Of a stretch of 64,000 nt of DNA, positions 27,927 to 36,916 are shown piece by piece. Location: the NCBI RefSeq assembly GCF_002592005.1, contig NZ_NVQF01000011.1:37177-101176 (forward strand), written 5' to 3'. The stretch comes from Mycolicibacterium palauense. GTDB taxonomy: Bacteria > Actinomycetota > Actinomycetes > Mycobacteriales > Mycobacteriaceae. Within the stretch, counting starts at the first letter, position 1. Each line of letters begins with the position of its first letter. The notes under the pieces are model-generated. The model did no database searches. It had not been told where the DNA came from and saw nothing but the letters and a program-made list of their open reading frames with translations. The position numbers and the translations under genes were made by a program.

Positions 27927-28370
27927 TCAGGCGTTGCCGTAGACCCGGGTGGGGGTGATGAGCACGACGGCGCGGCGTTCCTCCCGCATGACCCGGTCGT
28001 ACTCGTCCCAGTCGTCGTGACTGCCGCCGGCGGCGGTGAATGCCGCTCGGAGCAGCCGGGTCAACTCCGCATCGGAGGTCAGCCAGGGCTGCGGGTCGTC
28101 GGGACCGGCGATCTCGGCGCGGCCCTCGACGGTGGCCCACCGCCATCCCCGCCGGAACGTCACCGCGATCTGGGGGCGCACCCGCAGATTGGCGAGTTTG
28201 ACCTTGCCGTAGGTGACGAACGCCAGCACGGCCTGACCGGTGGCCGGGTGGGTCAGCGGCCCGGCGTTGATCAGCGACGACTGGATCGTCTGGTCGGCGC
28301 GCAGGGTCGCGACCACTGCCAGACCGTTCTCGTCGCGGCCCAGTGCGAGGGCTTCCTCGAGGGAGGTCAC
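27927..28370 (-). CDS. Pyridoxamine-phosphate-oxidase-fold / F420-dependent enzyme
   Basis: A 147-residue split-beta-barrel protein. GLAVVATLRADQTIQSSLINAGPL and AFVTYGKVKLANLRVRPQIAVTF are the flavin/F420-binding strands of the small actinobacterial PPOX family; RWATVEGRAEIAGPDD follows. Members reduce or oxidise small molecules or biliverdin using F420 or FMN. The substrate is unknown. Start GTG 28370. It lies 55 bases upstream of the GCS2 gene on the same strand. Confidence 0.8.
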   Translation of the reverse strand: MTSLEEALALGRDENGLAVVATLRADQTIQSSLINAGPLTHPATGQAVLAFVTYGKVKLANLRVRPQIAVTFRRGWRWATVEGRAEIAGPDDPQPWLTSDAELTRLLRAAFTAAGGSHDDWDEYDRVMREERRAVVLITPTRVYGNA

Positions 28371-28525
28371 GGGACGCAGCGTACGTCAGGGCTCCTCCCC
28401 GGTCACCGGGGTTGCGCCGTGATGGTCGAATCCCGTCGGGGCGGCCCGGCGCGTGGCAAGCTGTCCCCACACCCGTGGAGTTCATGGCGTGACTGCCGAG
28501 GCGGATCCGACAACAGGAGAGCGCG

Positions 28526-28885
28526 ATGATGGTGGGGGTTCGGCGGAGCTCGGCGATGCTCGCAGTGGTTGTCACAGGGGTGTTGTCCCTGGTGTTTTCG
28601 CTGGTGTTCTCGGTGGTGTTCTCGGTGGTGGCGCAGATCGTCGCGCCCGCGGTGGGCCGGGCCGAGGAGCCCTGCCCGGCCGGCATGTACTGGGACGTCT
28701 ACACCGCGCAGTGCCTCTACTACGACGTGAACGTCTACCTCAACCCGCCGAACCCGATTCTCGGGCCGGCCGGTCCCATCGGTGTCGGGGGAGTGGTCGG
28801 CCCCGTTGGACCCGGTCCGGTGGGTCCTGGACCCGTGGGCCCCGGGCCCCTGGGGCCCGGACCGGGAGGGCCCGGGCGGCGGTAG
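28526..28885 (+). CDS. Secreted protein with collagen-like Gly-Pro tail
   Basis: 119 residues. A long signal sequence (VVVTGVLSLVFSLVFSVVFS) ends near VGRAEE. A short Cys-containing module follows (CPAGMYWDVYTAQC) with YYDVNVYLNPPNP. The last ~45 residues are almost only Gly, Pro and Val in GPVGPGP-type triplets. Two Cys suggest one disulfide outside the cell. The hydrophobic core of the signal is itself repetitive (LVFSLVFSVVFSVV). Start at the first of two adjacent ATGs after AGGAG. Function unknown; small CPxG-x-Y-D-x2-xxQC secreted proteins are common in mycobacteria. Confidence 0.75.
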   Translation: MMVGVRRSSAMLAVVVTGVLSLVFSLVFSVVFSVVAQIVAPAVGRAEEPCPAGMYWDVYTAQCLYYDVNVYLNPPNPILGPAGPIGVGGVVGPVGPGPVGPGPVGPGPLGPGPGGPGRR

Positions 28886-28915
28886 GCGAGGCGGGTCTGT
28901 CCGGGAGCGGGCACC

Positions 28916-29704
28916 GTGAGCGCGTGGCTCGTCAGCCGGGTTCCCCCTCCGCTGCTGCTGCTCGGCCTGATCGTGCTCGTCGCCGGCGGGGCGGTCCTCA
29001 TCCAAATGTATGTCCGGCGGCGCTACCCGGCGCTGCGGCACGACGACCATAACGACGCCACCAAGTTCACCTACGGCGTGATCAGCCTCGTCTACGCGTT
29101 CTTCATCGGGTTCCTGGTGTCGGCGATGTGGGGGCAGGTGAATGCGGCCAGCGTCAAGGCGCTGGCCGAGGGGGCAGCGGCGGTGCAGTTGGCCCGCGAC
29201 GCCACGGTCTTCGCCGTCGATGACGAGCAGCGGATACGTCAGAGCCTGTTGGACTACGAACGGGCCGCCATCGCCGAATGGTCGGACGTCGAAGGGGGGC
29301 GTCGACGCGAGGTCGATGCCGCGCTGGACGGCGTGTACTCCGCCTACGGGCAGGTGCGGGTGGGTACCGAGGCGCAGAAGGCGCTGCTGGCCACGTCCTT
29401 CGGCAACCTGGACAAGATTAGTCAGGCGCGCACCGAGCGGATCCTGCAGGCGCGTGAGGACAACGGCCCGCCGTGGCCGCTGTGGGTGGTGATCTTTCTG
29501 ACCAGCGCGATGGTTCTGGGCACCGCGATCGTCTACGGCGTCGAGCGGCCGTCCCTGCACTATCCGATGGTCGCCGTGGTCGGAGTGCTGGTGGCCGCCA
29601 ACCTGTTTCTCATCCTGCAGTTGTCCCACCCATTCCTCGGCGGGCTGGCTACCTCCTCGGTGCCCCTGCAGGAGGCCGTCTCGGTCCTGGATCGCTCGTC
29701 GTGA
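28916..29704 (+). CDS. DUF4239 (bestrophin-like) membrane protein
   Basis: 262 residues with four hydrophobic segments: PLLLLGLIVLVAGGAVLIQM, YGVISLVYAFFIGFLVSAMW, WVVIFLTSAMVLGTAIVYG and YPMVAVVGVLVAANLFLILQ. The soluble domain between TM2 and TM3 (AVQLARDATVFAVDDEQRIRQSLLDYERAAI) is helical. The pattern fits DUF4239, distantly related to bestrophin channels. Start GTG 28916. Function unknown. Confidence 0.75.
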   Translation: MSAWLVSRVPPPLLLLGLIVLVAGGAVLIQMYVRRRYPALRHDDHNDATKFTYGVISLVYAFFIGFLVSAMWGQVNAASVKALAEGAAAVQLARDATVFAVDDEQRIRQSLLDYERAAIAEWSDVEGGRRREVDAALDGVYSAYGQVRVGTEAQKALLATSFGNLDKISQARTERILQAREDNGPPWPLWVVIFLTSAMVLGTAIVYGVERPSLHYPMVAVVGVLVAANLFLILQLSHPFLGGLATSSVPLQEAVSVLDRSS

Positions 29705-29868
29705 CAGGGACGGGCGGGGGCTGGCCGGGGACGGGGCCGCGGCTCTAGCCTCGAAGACAGGTGACCGGCCGGATGGCTCCAGATGGCTCCAGCCGTCTAC
29801 CCGATCCCTTCGTGGTCGGGCCGGGCGGGTGGAACCGGGGCAGGCGCATCGAGGAACCGGGAGGGTGC

Positions 29869-30294
29869 ATGGACGTATCGTCGGCGGTGGCCGCCGCGGC
29901 GGTCTTCGTGTGGCTGGGCATGGTGCTGGCGATCTCGTTCCTCGAGGCGCCGCTGAAGTTCCGCGCTCCCGGTGTCACGCTGCAGCTGGGGCTGGGGATC
30001 GGCCGGCTAGTGTTTCGCGCGCTCAATGCGTGCGAAGCGCTGCTGGCGGCGGTGGTGTTGATCGCCTTGATGATCGGCCCGGCCCCAGGCGGCGCCGTGG
30101 CCGCCTTCGCCGTGGCCGTCGCCGCACTGGCGCTGCAACTGCTCGCCGTGCGCCCGGCGTTGGCGCGGCGGTCCGACGCGGTTCTGGCGGGTGCGCAGGG
30201 GCCGCGGTCGAAGGCGCACTACGGCTATGTGGTGTTCGAGGTCATCAAGGTCGGAGCACTGGTGGTCACCGGAGTGGCGTTGCTGGCCGGTTAG
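29869..30294 (+). CDS. Four-helix integral membrane protein of unknown function
   Basis: 141 residues with four membrane segments (AVAAAAVFVWLGMVLAISFL, FRALNACEALLAAVVLIALM, VAAFAVAVAALALQLLAV and VFEVIKVGALVVTGVALLAG). FLEAPLKFRAPGVTLQLGLGIGRLVF between TM1 and TM2 recalls a conserved actinobacterial DUF4149-like arrangement, but I cannot confirm the family. Start ATG 29869 follows GGGAGGG. A cupin gene starts 35 bases after the stop, probably in the same transcript. Confidence 0.75.
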   Translation: MDVSSAVAAAAVFVWLGMVLAISFLEAPLKFRAPGVTLQLGLGIGRLVFRALNACEALLAAVVLIALMIGPAPGGAVAAFAVAVAALALQLLAVRPALARRSDAVLAGAQGPRSKAHYGYVVFEVIKVGALVVTGVALLAG

Positions 30295-30328
30295 CCACTT
30301 CATCAGCCCGGATTCCGGAGGAGAGAAG

Positions 30329-30661
30329 ATGAACGTTCTGTCGCTGAACACCCTGGTCGAGGATCGGCTCGCGGCGGCGAGGGCCGCCCACAGCGGTCGC
30401 GCGGCGCACACCGTCTACGGGGGGCACGAGCATCTGCTGCGGCAGACGCTGATCGCGCTGGCGGCGGGTCAGGCGCTGGGGGACCACGAGAGCCCGGCGG
30501 AGGCCACCCTGCAGGTGCTGGCCGGTCACGTCCGATTGACCGCCGGGGAGGACAGCTGTGACGGCCGGGCCGGGGACCTACTGGTCATCCCGGCGCAGCG
30601 GCACAGTCTCGCGGCGATCGAGGACTCCGCGGTCCTGCTGACGGTGCTCGCCGATCAGTGA
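30329..30661 (+). CDS. Small cupin-domain protein
   Basis: 110 residues forming one cupin barrel. GQALGDHESPAEATLQVLAGHVRL is the first cupin motif and GDLLVIPAQRHSLAAIEDSAVLL is the second, with His residues (in GDHES and QRHS) suited to metal binding. Such proteins bind small molecules or act as simple oxygenases or isomerases; no substrate is evident. Start ATG 30329 follows GGAGGAGAGA. The stop overlaps the end of a convergent small membrane-protein gene by seven bases. Confidence 0.82.
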   Translation: MNVLSLNTLVEDRLAAARAAHSGRAAHTVYGGHEHLLRQTLIALAAGQALGDHESPAEATLQVLAGHVRLTAGEDSCDGRAGDLLVIPAQRHSLAAIEDSAVLLTVLADQ

Positions 30662-30861
30662 TTCTCGACCGCGCCGATGGCGAAGGCCAGACCGAGCGCG
30701 GCGACCAGCAGAGCCGTCAGTGCCGGGCTTGAGCTGCCGAAAAGGCTGAGCAGCGGCGCGCCGGTCGGTTCGAAGAACCGTTCGGCGACCGCAACGGCGA
30801 CACCGGCAACGGCCAGCACAAGGCCGAGCACGAACATTCCGGCGCGGACCTTGGTCTTCAC
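30655..30861 (-). CDS. Small two-helix membrane protein
   Basis: 68 residues: a basic start (MKTKVRAG), one helix (MFVLGLVLAVAGVAVAVAE), a loop (RFFEPTGAPLLSLFGSSSP) and a second helix (ALTALLVAALGLAFAIGAVE). GTG start at 30861. The codon use matches neighbours and an inverted repeat TTGAC-GGT-GTCAA lies 35-47 bases upstream, supporting a real regulated gene. Function unknown. Confidence 0.6.
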   Translation of the reverse strand: MKTKVRAGMFVLGLVLAVAGVAVAVAERFFEPTGAPLLSLFGSSSPALTALLVAALGLAFAIGAVENH

Positions 30862-30895
30862 TGTTTCGTCCCCTTGATGAACATTATGGTGAATA

Positions 30896-30908
30896 TTGAC
30901 GGTGTCAA
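30896..30908. promoter_or_regulatory. Inverted repeat upstream of the small membrane protein gene
   Basis: TTGAC, GGT, GTCAA in an A/T-rich stretch. This layout resembles MerR or TetR sites in actinobacteria. A second weak pair, CGTAA-N6-TTACG, follows at 30909-30924. The 30862-31189 interval otherwise shows no gene; it also carries the mbtK promoter and iron box. Confidence 0.4.
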
Positions 30909-31147
30909 CGTAATCGAGGTTACGGACGCTGTCCAGCGACTGTGGCGAAAATGTGACCTATCGCCGGTGTGATCCTTGTGGGTGAGTTTGGCTCGTTGAC
31001 GTGCATAGACCTTGGCATCGCGCTTAGGGACCTTTGTCACTGTGTGGAGATGGCAACGATCTGCTGCCGTAGACATCCGATGATGTGATCCGAGAATGGA
31101 CATTTCAGCAAACTTTGATCCCGTCAAGCGAGTTTGCCGGACAGGGG

Positions 31148-31166
31148 ATAGGTAAACCTACCCTCA
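31148..31166. promoter_or_regulatory. IdeR-like iron box upstream of mbtK
   Basis: ATAGGTAAACCTACCCTCA agrees with the IdeR consensus TTAGGTTAGGCTAACCTAA at 13 of 19 positions by hand alignment. It lies 24-42 bases before the mbtK ATG. Iron-loaded IdeR would repress mbtK when iron is plentiful. Confidence 0.65.
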
Positions 31167-31189
31167 CTTTCGGGTAGGCTTCGGGCGCG

Positions 31190-31798
31190 ATGACTGGAAC
31201 TGAGCCCACGCTGCCGATCCTGCCGAGAGAGCTCGACCCCGTCCCCGACGCCGTGGCCGCATTGCCGGCCCCGCCGGTGCCGGCGCTCGCCGAGCCGTAC
31301 GCCATCCGCGTGGTCGACCCCGATCGGGACGCCGAGATGATCTCGGAGTGGATGAACCGCCCGCACCTGGCCGAGGCATGGGAGTACGCCTGGCCCGCAC
31401 CCCGGTGGCACCGCTACCTGAGCGCCCAGCTGGCGGGGGCCTACTCGCGGCCGCTGATCGCCAGCCTGCGCGGCGTCGACCACGGCTACCTCGAGGTCTA
31501 CCGGGCGGCGCGGGACTCCATCGCACCGCGCTATGACGCCGACGCCCACGACCTGGGATTGCACGCCGCCATCGCGGACCTGCGGGTGGTCAACCGCGGC
31601 TTCGGGCCGCTGGTGCTACCCCGGCTGACCAGGAGCCTGTTCGAACTCGAACCGCGTTGCCGCCGGATCATGTTCGACCCGGATCACCGCAACAGTGCCG
31701 CGCGCCGGTTGTGCGAGTTCGCCGGCTGCGAGTTCCTCGGCGAGCACGACATGGCCAACCGCCGGATGGCCCTGTACGCGCTGCACCGCCCGAGCTAG
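31190..31798 (+). CDS. mbtK: Mycobactin lysine N-acyltransferase MbtK
   Basis: A 202-residue GNAT-fold acyltransferase. The siderophore-type features are [53 protein letters not shown] and [29 protein letters not shown], shared with IucB-like acyltransferases. It places the long acyl chain on the lysine epsilon-amino group of mycobactin. An iron box precedes it. Its stop codon shares the tetranucleotide CTAG with the stop of convergent mbtN, so the transcripts collide at their ends. Confidence 0.93.
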   Translation: MTGTEPTLPILPRELDPVPDAVAALPAPPVPALAEPYAIRVVDPDRDAEMISEWMNRPHLAEAWEYAWPAPRWHRYLSAQLAGAYSRPLIASLRGVDHGYLEVYRAARDSIAPRYDADAHDLGLHAAIADLRVVNRGFGPLVLPRLTRSLFELEPRCRRIMFDPDHRNSAARRLCEFAGCEFLGEHDMANRRMALYALHRPS

Positions 31799-33009
31799 TC
31801 GCGCCCGGTGGCGACGAATTCAGGCTCGGCCGAGAGCTCAGCTGAGAGTTCGGCCGAGAGTTCAGCCGAGAGTTCGTTGTAGCCGTCGAGGTCGGGCCTC
31901 ATGGCCGCGGCGACGAGCTCCCAGAGCACCTCGTCGGTCCCGCCGCCGACCCGGGCCAGCTTCATGTCGCGCCACCACCGGCCCAGCGGCGTCTCGTCGA
32001 CGAGGTAGCCCGAGCCGCCGAAGATGTGCATGCACTCCGAGAGCACCTCCTCGCCGAGCCGGGCCGCGGTCACCTTCACCGCGGCCGCCGCCCGCAGATC
32101 CAGCCGGCCCCCGGCGGCGATCCCGGTCAGGCCGTGGCGCAGCAGATCCACGCGGGCCTGCAGATCGGCCATCCGCAGCCGCAGCGCCTGGTGCTCGAAG
32201 AGCGTCGCGCCGAACTGGCGCCGGGAGACCATCCGGGCGTGAGTCACCGCGATCACCCGTTGGCACGAGGACGCGACCTGCCCGGCGATCGACATCCGCT
32301 CGTGGGCGAGGCCCCACGAGACGGCGGCCAGGCCGGTGCCGGGCCGGGCGACCATCGCATCGGCGGGCACCCAGGTGTCGATGTGCACCGCGGCGGTGTC
32401 CAGTGGCCCGGCGCCGACCTTGCGGTAGGGCCGTTGCACCTCGACCTGCGCGGTCGGTACCGCGATCACCATGACGTTGCCGTGGCGGCTCGCCGGGTCG
32501 TGGTCCACGCTGCGGGCCACGATCATGATGTGGTCGGCGATGGGGGACAGCGAGACGAACTTCTTGATACCCCGGATCCGGTAGCCGTCACCTTCCGTGT
32601 GGACCTCGGTCTCGCAGATCTGCAGGTCGGATCCCCCCGACTCCTCGGAGGCGCCGATGCACAGCACGGTCTGGCCGCGGATGGCGCCCGCGCAGATCTC
32701 CGTGAGGTACTGCGAGCGGCCGAACCGGCGCAGGATGGCCACCGCGGAGTCGTGCAGGCTCACGCCCACGCCGATACCGGCCGAGCCGAGGTGCCCCAGC
32801 TTGTAGGCCAGCGCGACGAGCTTTCCGACGTCGGGGTGCTGCTCGTCGCCCCACTTGCCGCCGAACACCCCGGCGGACCCGAGATACTCGATCAACTCTC
32901 GCGGAAAGCGTTCGGCCGCCTCGGCTTCGGCGGTCCAGGCGCGCACTCTGTCGTCGAACACCTCGTCCAGCAGAACCCGGTAGTCATCGAGGGAAAGCGG
33001 TGTGGTCAC
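31795..33009 (-). CDS. mbtN: Mycobactin acyl-ACP dehydrogenase MbtN
   Basis: A 404-residue acyl-CoA-dehydrogenase-fold enzyme (FadE14). [20 protein letters not shown] and [21 protein letters not shown] are the flavin-binding motifs; [34 protein letters not shown] is the C-terminal block. It introduces the cis double bond of the mycobactin acyl chain while bound to MbtL. GTG 33009 overlaps the mbtM stop (GTGA). The last residues are an odd repeated [17 protein letters not shown] tail encoded by four 12-base tandem repeats. Confidence 0.92.
   Translation of the reverse strand: MTTPLSLDDYRVLLDEVFDDRVRAWTAEAEAAERFPRELIEYLGSAGVFGGKWGDEQHPDVGKLVALAYKLGHLGSAGIGVGVSLHDSAVAILRRFGRSQYLTEICAGAIRGQTVLCIGASEESGGSDLQICETEVHTEGDGYRIRGIKKFVSLSPIADHIMIVARSVDHDPASRHGNVMVIAVPTAQVEVQRPYRKVGAGPLDTAAVHIDTWVPADAMVARPGTGLAAVSWGLAHERMSIAGQVASSCQRVIAVTHARMVSRRQFGATLFEHQALRLRMADLQARVDLLRHGLTGIAAGGRLDLRAAAAVKVTAARLGEEVLSECMHIFGGSGYLVDETPLGRWWRDMKLARVGGGTDEVLWELVAAAMRPDLDGYNELSAELSAELSAELSAEPEFVATGRD
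31825..31872. repeat. Four 12-base tandem repeats at the mbtN 3' end
   Basis: Four copies related to CTCGGCCGAGAG / TTCAGCCGAGAG, in frame with mbtN and encoding ELSA units. Units differ at two or three positions. Being a multiple of three, copy changes would not shift the frame. Confidence 0.9.
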
Positions 33010-34601
33010 CGTGCGGCCTCCATCGTCGTCTTGACCTCCAGTCGGCGTAGCTTGCCCGAGGACGTGCGCGGCAGGGATCCCGGTGCGACGAACACGACGT
33101 CGGTGGGTACCACCCCGCACTCCGACGCCACCCGTTGCACCACCTCGCCGCGCGCCGCGTCCTCGTCGGGGCCGCGGAATTCCGCGGTGATCGCCAGGCC
33201 CGGGCGCATCGCGGCGGTGGCCCCGGCGCCCACGCCGACGGCCACGACCGCCCCTTCGCGTACACCGCGCACCTTCTCGGCGACGCGCTCCACCTCGGCG
33301 GGAAAGACGTTTCGCCCGGCGATGGTGATGATCTCCTTGGCCCGGCCGCACACCACGAGTCCGCCGTCGGTCAGATAGCCCAGGTCGCCGGTCCTGAACC
33401 ACTCGCCGGCGGGCAGCGGTGGCGCACTCAGATAGCCCGACATCATCGAGGTGCCGCGGATCTCGACCTCGCCGATCTCGCGGTCGCCCGCGTCGTCGGT
33501 GCCGGTCTCGCCCGGCACGATGCGCAACTCCATGCCGGGGATCGGCTCGCCCAGCACGGCGTGCCGCGCCGACCGTCCCTCGGAACGGCGGATCTCGTCG
33601 TAGTGCAGGCCCACACCCGGTTTGGGCGCGGTGACCGCGCAGTTGGCCTCTGCGAGCCCGTAGGCCGGCGCGGCGGCGCCGCGGTCCAGGCCGAAACGCC
33701 GCATCTCGGTGAGGAACCGCTCGAAGCCCTCCACGTCGATCGGTTCGCCGCCGTTGATCGCGAAGCGCAGCCGACCCAGGTCGACGTCGCGGACCCGGCG
33801 CGCGTACCTGCCCAGCACGTTGAAGGCGAAGTTGGGCGCGGCGGTCAGCGTCGCGCCGCTCTCCGAGAGCCAGGTCAGCCAACGAAACGGTGAGGCGGCG
33901 AACGCGGCGGTGGGCGCCAGCCACAGTTCCGCGCCGCCGAGCGCGCTGCTGAGCAGAAACGACAGGCCCATGTCGTGGTAGAGCGGAAGCCACGTGCAGC
34001 CGGTGTCGACCGACGGGTCTACCGCGATATGCCTCAGCAGTCCCGTGACGTTGGCCAGCACGGCCGAGGGACTCAGCGCGGCGGTCTTGGGTACCCCGGT
34101 GGAGCCGGCGGTGCCCTGCAGCACCGCCACCGAACCCTCGGCGTCGCCGTCGCGGTGGGAGGCCTCCGGTGCGGCGCAGCGACCCGGCCGGCCGGCGTCG
34201 GCAAGGTCGTGCACCGTCAACGGTGAACCACTGTCGCGCAACGGATTCAGATGGGTCTCGGTGGAGAACACCGCGCCCACCCCGATCCCGGCGAACCGGT
34301 CCAGGGTGGCCGCCGCCCACCGGTGTTCGTCGGCGCCGCGCACCGGCCCGGGCAGGATCGACACGGCCCGGCGCGCCAGCCAGGCGCCCTGGATGGCGGC
34401 GACGAACTCCACGGTCGGTTCGCCGACGAGTCCGACCGCCCCGCCGGGGCCGTCGAGCACCCGTGTGGCGATCCGTTCGGCGCGGGCGTGTACCTCGGGC
34501 CAGGGATGGCGGGCCCAGGTGCCGCTGTCGCGGTCGAGGACGACGAGATCGCGCTCCGACGTCGTCATCGCCCGCGTCATGGCGTCGGCGAGCACGCTCA
34601 C
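33006..34601 (-). CDS. mbtM: Mycobactin long-chain acyl-ACP ligase MbtM
   Basis: A 531-residue adenylate-forming enzyme (FadD33). [17 protein letters not shown] is the AMP-binding P-loop motif, [10 protein letters not shown] and [23 protein letters not shown] are motifs A5 and A7-A8, and [13 protein letters not shown] carries the catalytic Lys. It activates a fatty acid as acyl-AMP and loads it on MbtL. The stop overlaps mbtN and the start overlaps the mbtL stop (ATGA), so the three are translated together. Confidence 0.93.
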   Translation of the reverse strand: MSVLADAMTRAMTTSERDLVVLDRDSGTWARHPWPEVHARAERIATRVLDGPGGAVGLVGEPTVEFVAAIQGAWLARRAVSILPGPVRGADEHRWAAATLDRFAGIGVGAVFSTETHLNPLRDSGSPLTVHDLADAGRPGRCAAPEASHRDGDAEGSVAVLQGTAGSTGVPKTAALSPSAVLANVTGLLRHIAVDPSVDTGCTWLPLYHDMGLSFLLSSALGGAELWLAPTAAFAASPFRWLTWLSESGATLTAAPNFAFNVLGRYARRVRDVDLGRLRFAINGGEPIDVEGFERFLTEMRRFGLDRGAAAPAYGLAEANCAVTAPKPGVGLHYDEIRRSEGRSARHAVLGEPIPGMELRIVPGETGTDDAGDREIGEVEIRGTSMMSGYLSAPPLPAGEWFRTGDLGYLTDGGLVVCGRAKEIITIAGRNVFPAEVERVAEKVRGVREGAVVAVGVGAGATAAMRPGLAITAEFRGPDEDAARGEVVQRVASECGVVPTDVVFVAPGSLPRTSSGKLRRLEVKTTMEAAR

Positions 34602-34858
34602 TGCGCGGCCGGCGCCTTGGCCAGCACGGCGGCCTCCAGATCGCCGACGGTGTCGCAGGAGAGCAGGTCTTCTTCGGACAGGGCGATACCGAGACGGTCC
34701 TCGATGGCCACCATGCCGACGGCGAACGCGACGGAATCCAGCCCGACGTCGTCGATGAGCCGCGAGTCGCGGGTCACACGGGTGACGTCGATGTTGAGGT
34801 CGTCGCGCAGGATCTCCTGGAGGGCAGCGCCGATGTCGGTGGGGTGGGAGGGCTCCAT
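34598..34858 (-). CDS. mbtL: Mycobactin acyl carrier protein MbtL
   Basis: An 86-residue acyl carrier protein. The phosphopantetheine attachment site is [14 protein letters not shown] with Ser42. It carries the fatty acid for MbtM loading, MbtN desaturation and MbtK transfer. It is the first gene of mbtL-M-N. The start lies 24 bases downstream of a symmetric iron box. Confidence 0.93.
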   Translation of the reverse strand: MEPSHPTDIGAALQEILRDDLNIDVTRVTRDSRLIDDVGLDSVAFAVGMVAIEDRLGIALSEEDLLSCDTVGDLEAAVLAKAPAAQ

Positions 34859-34881
34859 GCGCAGGGACGGTACACCTGCAA

Positions 34882-34902
34882 GTAAGCCTAGGCTAGGCTT
34901 AC
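34882..34902. promoter_or_regulatory. IdeR-like iron box upstream of mbtL
   Basis: A perfect palindrome: GTAAGCCTA, GGC, TAGGCTTAC. The inner 19 bases match the IdeR consensus TTAGGTTAGGCTAACCTAA at 13 positions. It lies 24 bases before the mbtL start, consistent with iron-dependent repression of mbtL-M-N. Confidence 0.78.
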
Positions 34903-34921
34903 GCCGCTGTCGCCCGGCGTG

Positions 34922-36013
34922 TCAGTAGCGGTGCTGCGCCAACGTGGTGCCGCCGCCGCGCTGCTCTCCGTCGACGGCCACCAGCGCCGGAACCATCTCG
35001 CAGGTCACCAGCCCCTCGTTGGTGGTCAGGTCGTCGATGATGTCGAAGGTGTGGGCGATGCGCTCGGGGCTGTCGACGACGATGCTGGTGACCGGGACCT
35101 GCCGGGTGAGTCGGAACATGCTGTCGCCGCGGGGCTGCTGCGCGCCACGGAAACCCCACACGCTGCGCAGGACGGTGGCGCCGCTGGCCACCCCGCCCTC
35201 GCGCAGGCGCCGCACCAGCGCCCGGTGAATCGGCTCGCCCTCGTACAGGCTGGCCTCGCCGGTGTACACCATGAGCTTCTGCCACAGCGGCGCACCGCGG
35301 GCGTCGGCGGGCGGCAGGGCATACGGGCGCGCCACCAGTTCCCCGTCGCGCTTGCAGACCTGCACGCGTTCGACCGTCAGCAACGGGGTGGGCAGCATCG
35401 CGGTGAGCTCGGCCGCCGCGGCCTCGGCCCGCTCCGCCTCACCGACCGCGATGACCATCACCGGCACGTTGACGTTGCGGCTGAAGAACCGCGCCCGCTC
35501 CCGCTGGCCGTGGAAGGTGCCGTCGACTCCGAGCAGCGACACCGCGCTGTCGAAGCCGTGCCGGCGCAGCAGGCCGCACACCGCGACGTGCGCCGGCCTG
35601 CCCGCCACCCGTTGCTGGCGGCCCACGTACAGGGTCAGTTTCACCGGGTGTCCGCCGTCGGGCACCGGCAGGCCCGTGTCCTCGGCGCCGACCAGTCGGG
35701 CCCGCTCCAGGGTGATCAGGCCGCGCCCCGTCATGGCCACGACGTCGTCGACCAGGGTGGAGATCTTCGCGGCGGTGTCGACGGCCGCGACGGCCACCGG
35801 CGGGTCCTCCGACATGGTCAGGGTGGCGTCGGTGCGAATGATGTTGCGGGGACCGAAGCTGGCGATACCGCGCAGCATCACGCTGACCGCCACCGACGCC
35901 TCGTCGAACCGGTCCAGCATGGTCTCGGCGAGGAAGCGCCCGTCGGTGCGGGCCCGCTCGGCGAAGTATGTCGTGAGCTTGAGGAAGTCCTTGGCGGAGT
36001 CGTCGGTGGTCAC
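34922..36013 (-). CDS. Protein with three DUF190 domains
   Basis: 363 residues made of three DUF190 copies beginning at about KLTTYFAERARTDG (residue 10), KLTLYVGRQQRVAG (127) and KLMVYTGEASLYEG (248). Each has the pattern strand-helix-H-GFDSA/GIASFG-strand that recalls PII-like regulators. DUF190 proteins accompany CrcB fluoride channels in many bacteria and are thought to modulate them. GTG 36013 overlaps the stop of the upstream crcB (GTGA), so it is translationally coupled to the channel. Length and order match Rv3071. Confidence 0.88.
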   Translation of the reverse strand: MTTDDSAKDFLKLTTYFAERARTDGRFLAETMLDRFDEASVAVSVMLRGIASFGPRNIIRTDATLTMSEDPPVAVAAVDTAAKISTLVDDVVAMTGRGLITLERARLVGAEDTGLPVPDGGHPVKLTLYVGRQQRVAGRPAHVAVCGLLRRHGFDSAVSLLGVDGTFHGQRERARFFSRNVNVPVMVIAVGEAERAEAAAAELTAMLPTPLLTVERVQVCKRDGELVARPYALPPADARGAPLWQKLMVYTGEASLYEGEPIHRALVRRLREGGVASGATVLRSVWGFRGAQQPRGDSMFRLTRQVPVTSIVVDSPERIAHTFDIIDDLTTNEGLVTCEMVPALVAVDGEQRGGGTTLAQHRY

Positions 36014-36375
36014 AGCCACCCCGCGATCTGCTGTCCCAGGAACGCCGCGGCCACGCCGAACAGCAGACTGACGGCGACGTTGACCAGCGCCGGCCACAGC
36101 TGGCGTTCCTCGGCGAGCCGGTGGGTCTCCAGCATCCAGGTGGAGAACGTCGTGTAGGCGCCGACCAGTGAGGAGCCGGCCAGCAGGGCCACGTGCGGGC
36201 TCAGGGCCAGCCCGCTGACGAAGCCCAGCAGGACCGCACCGCTGAGGTTGACCGCCAGCGTGCCGAAGGGGAACGGGCGGCTGTTGCGCCGGCCGACGGC
36301 CCGGTCGACCATGAACCGCGCCACCGATCCCAGCCCGCCGATCACGGCGACACCCGCCCACAGCGCCACATTCAT
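36010..36375 (-). CDS. crcB: Fluoride channel CrcB/Fluc, copy 1
   Basis: A 121-residue four-helix protein. [39 protein letters not shown] and [19 protein letters not shown] are the Fluc signatures, including the polar TTFSTW track and the N in the TM2 N-L-x-G motif. Two such subunits form the dual-topology dimer that exports fluoride. It lies 19 bases after the second crcB and before the DUF190 gene; two paralogues may make a heterodimer. Confidence 0.93.
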   Translation of the reverse strand: MNVALWAGVAVIGGLGSVARFMVDRAVGRRNSRPFPFGTLAVNLSGAVLLGFVSGLALSPHVALLAGSSLVGAYTTFSTWMLETHRLAEERQLWPALVNVAVSLLFGVAAAFLGQQIAGWL

Positions 36376-36394
36376 CGGCGCGCCCCCGCGCGGT

Positions 36395-36793
36395 TCATCG
36401 GCGCACCTCCGCGCGGCGCACCAGCCCCGTGGCGAGGTGTACCGCGACCAACCCGGCCGCGACGCTGGCGGCCAGGTACCCGGCCACCAGACCGTAGTTG
36501 TGGTGTTCGAGCATCCCCAGGATCTCCACCTGCATCGTGGAGAACGTCGTCAACCCGCCGCACAGCCCGGTCCCCAGCAGGGGCCGGCGGTAGCTCGACA
36601 GCGGCAGACGCTCCAGCAGCCGGGTGGTGAAGTACCCGAGGAGAAAGGCCCCCACGACATTGGCGATGAACGTCGGCCATGGCCAGTGGCCGTGGGGTGT
36701 CGCCGCCACCGTGGCCAGCCCGACCCGGGCCAGCGTTCCCAGCGCACCGCCGACGAACACGGCGGCCAGCTCGCGGTTGTCGTGACCCAGCAC
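36395..36793 (-). CDS. crcB: Fluoride channel CrcB/Fluc, copy 2
   Basis: 132 residues. [39 protein letters not shown] and [20 protein letters not shown] are the Fluc motifs. The GTG at 36793 (MLGHDNREL) is chosen because the fold begins there; in-frame upstream sequence overlaps pgm's promoter and is not conserved. It is first in the crcB-crcB-DUF190 operon and diverges from pgm across 123 bases. I looked for a fluoride riboswitch in that leader and did not find a convincing one. Confidence 0.92.
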   Translation of the reverse strand: MLGHDNRELAAVFVGGALGTLARVGLATVAATPHGHWPWPTFIANVVGAFLLGYFTTRLLERLPLSSYRRPLLGTGLCGGLTTFSTMQVEILGMLEHHNYGLVAGYLAASVAAGLVAVHLATGLVRRAEVRR

Positions 36794-36916
36794 CCCGACA
36801 GTATGCCGAGTGTGGGGCTCCGACGCGTCCGACCGACATGCCCGGGCCCGGCTGTTCACCCCGGCGTCGCCCGGTCCGGCAGACACACCGGGGCAAAGCT
36901 GGGCAGAATTGGGGAC

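Noticed and set aside
30858..31127. An 89-residue minus-strand frame upstream of mbtK
   Set aside because: It overlaps promoter and iron-box sequence, has no family-like pattern and poor codon use for this genome.
36794..36916. Fluoride riboswitch (crcB motif) in the crcB leader
   Set aside because: I could not find the conserved pseudoknot elements in either orientation; GC-rich runs only.
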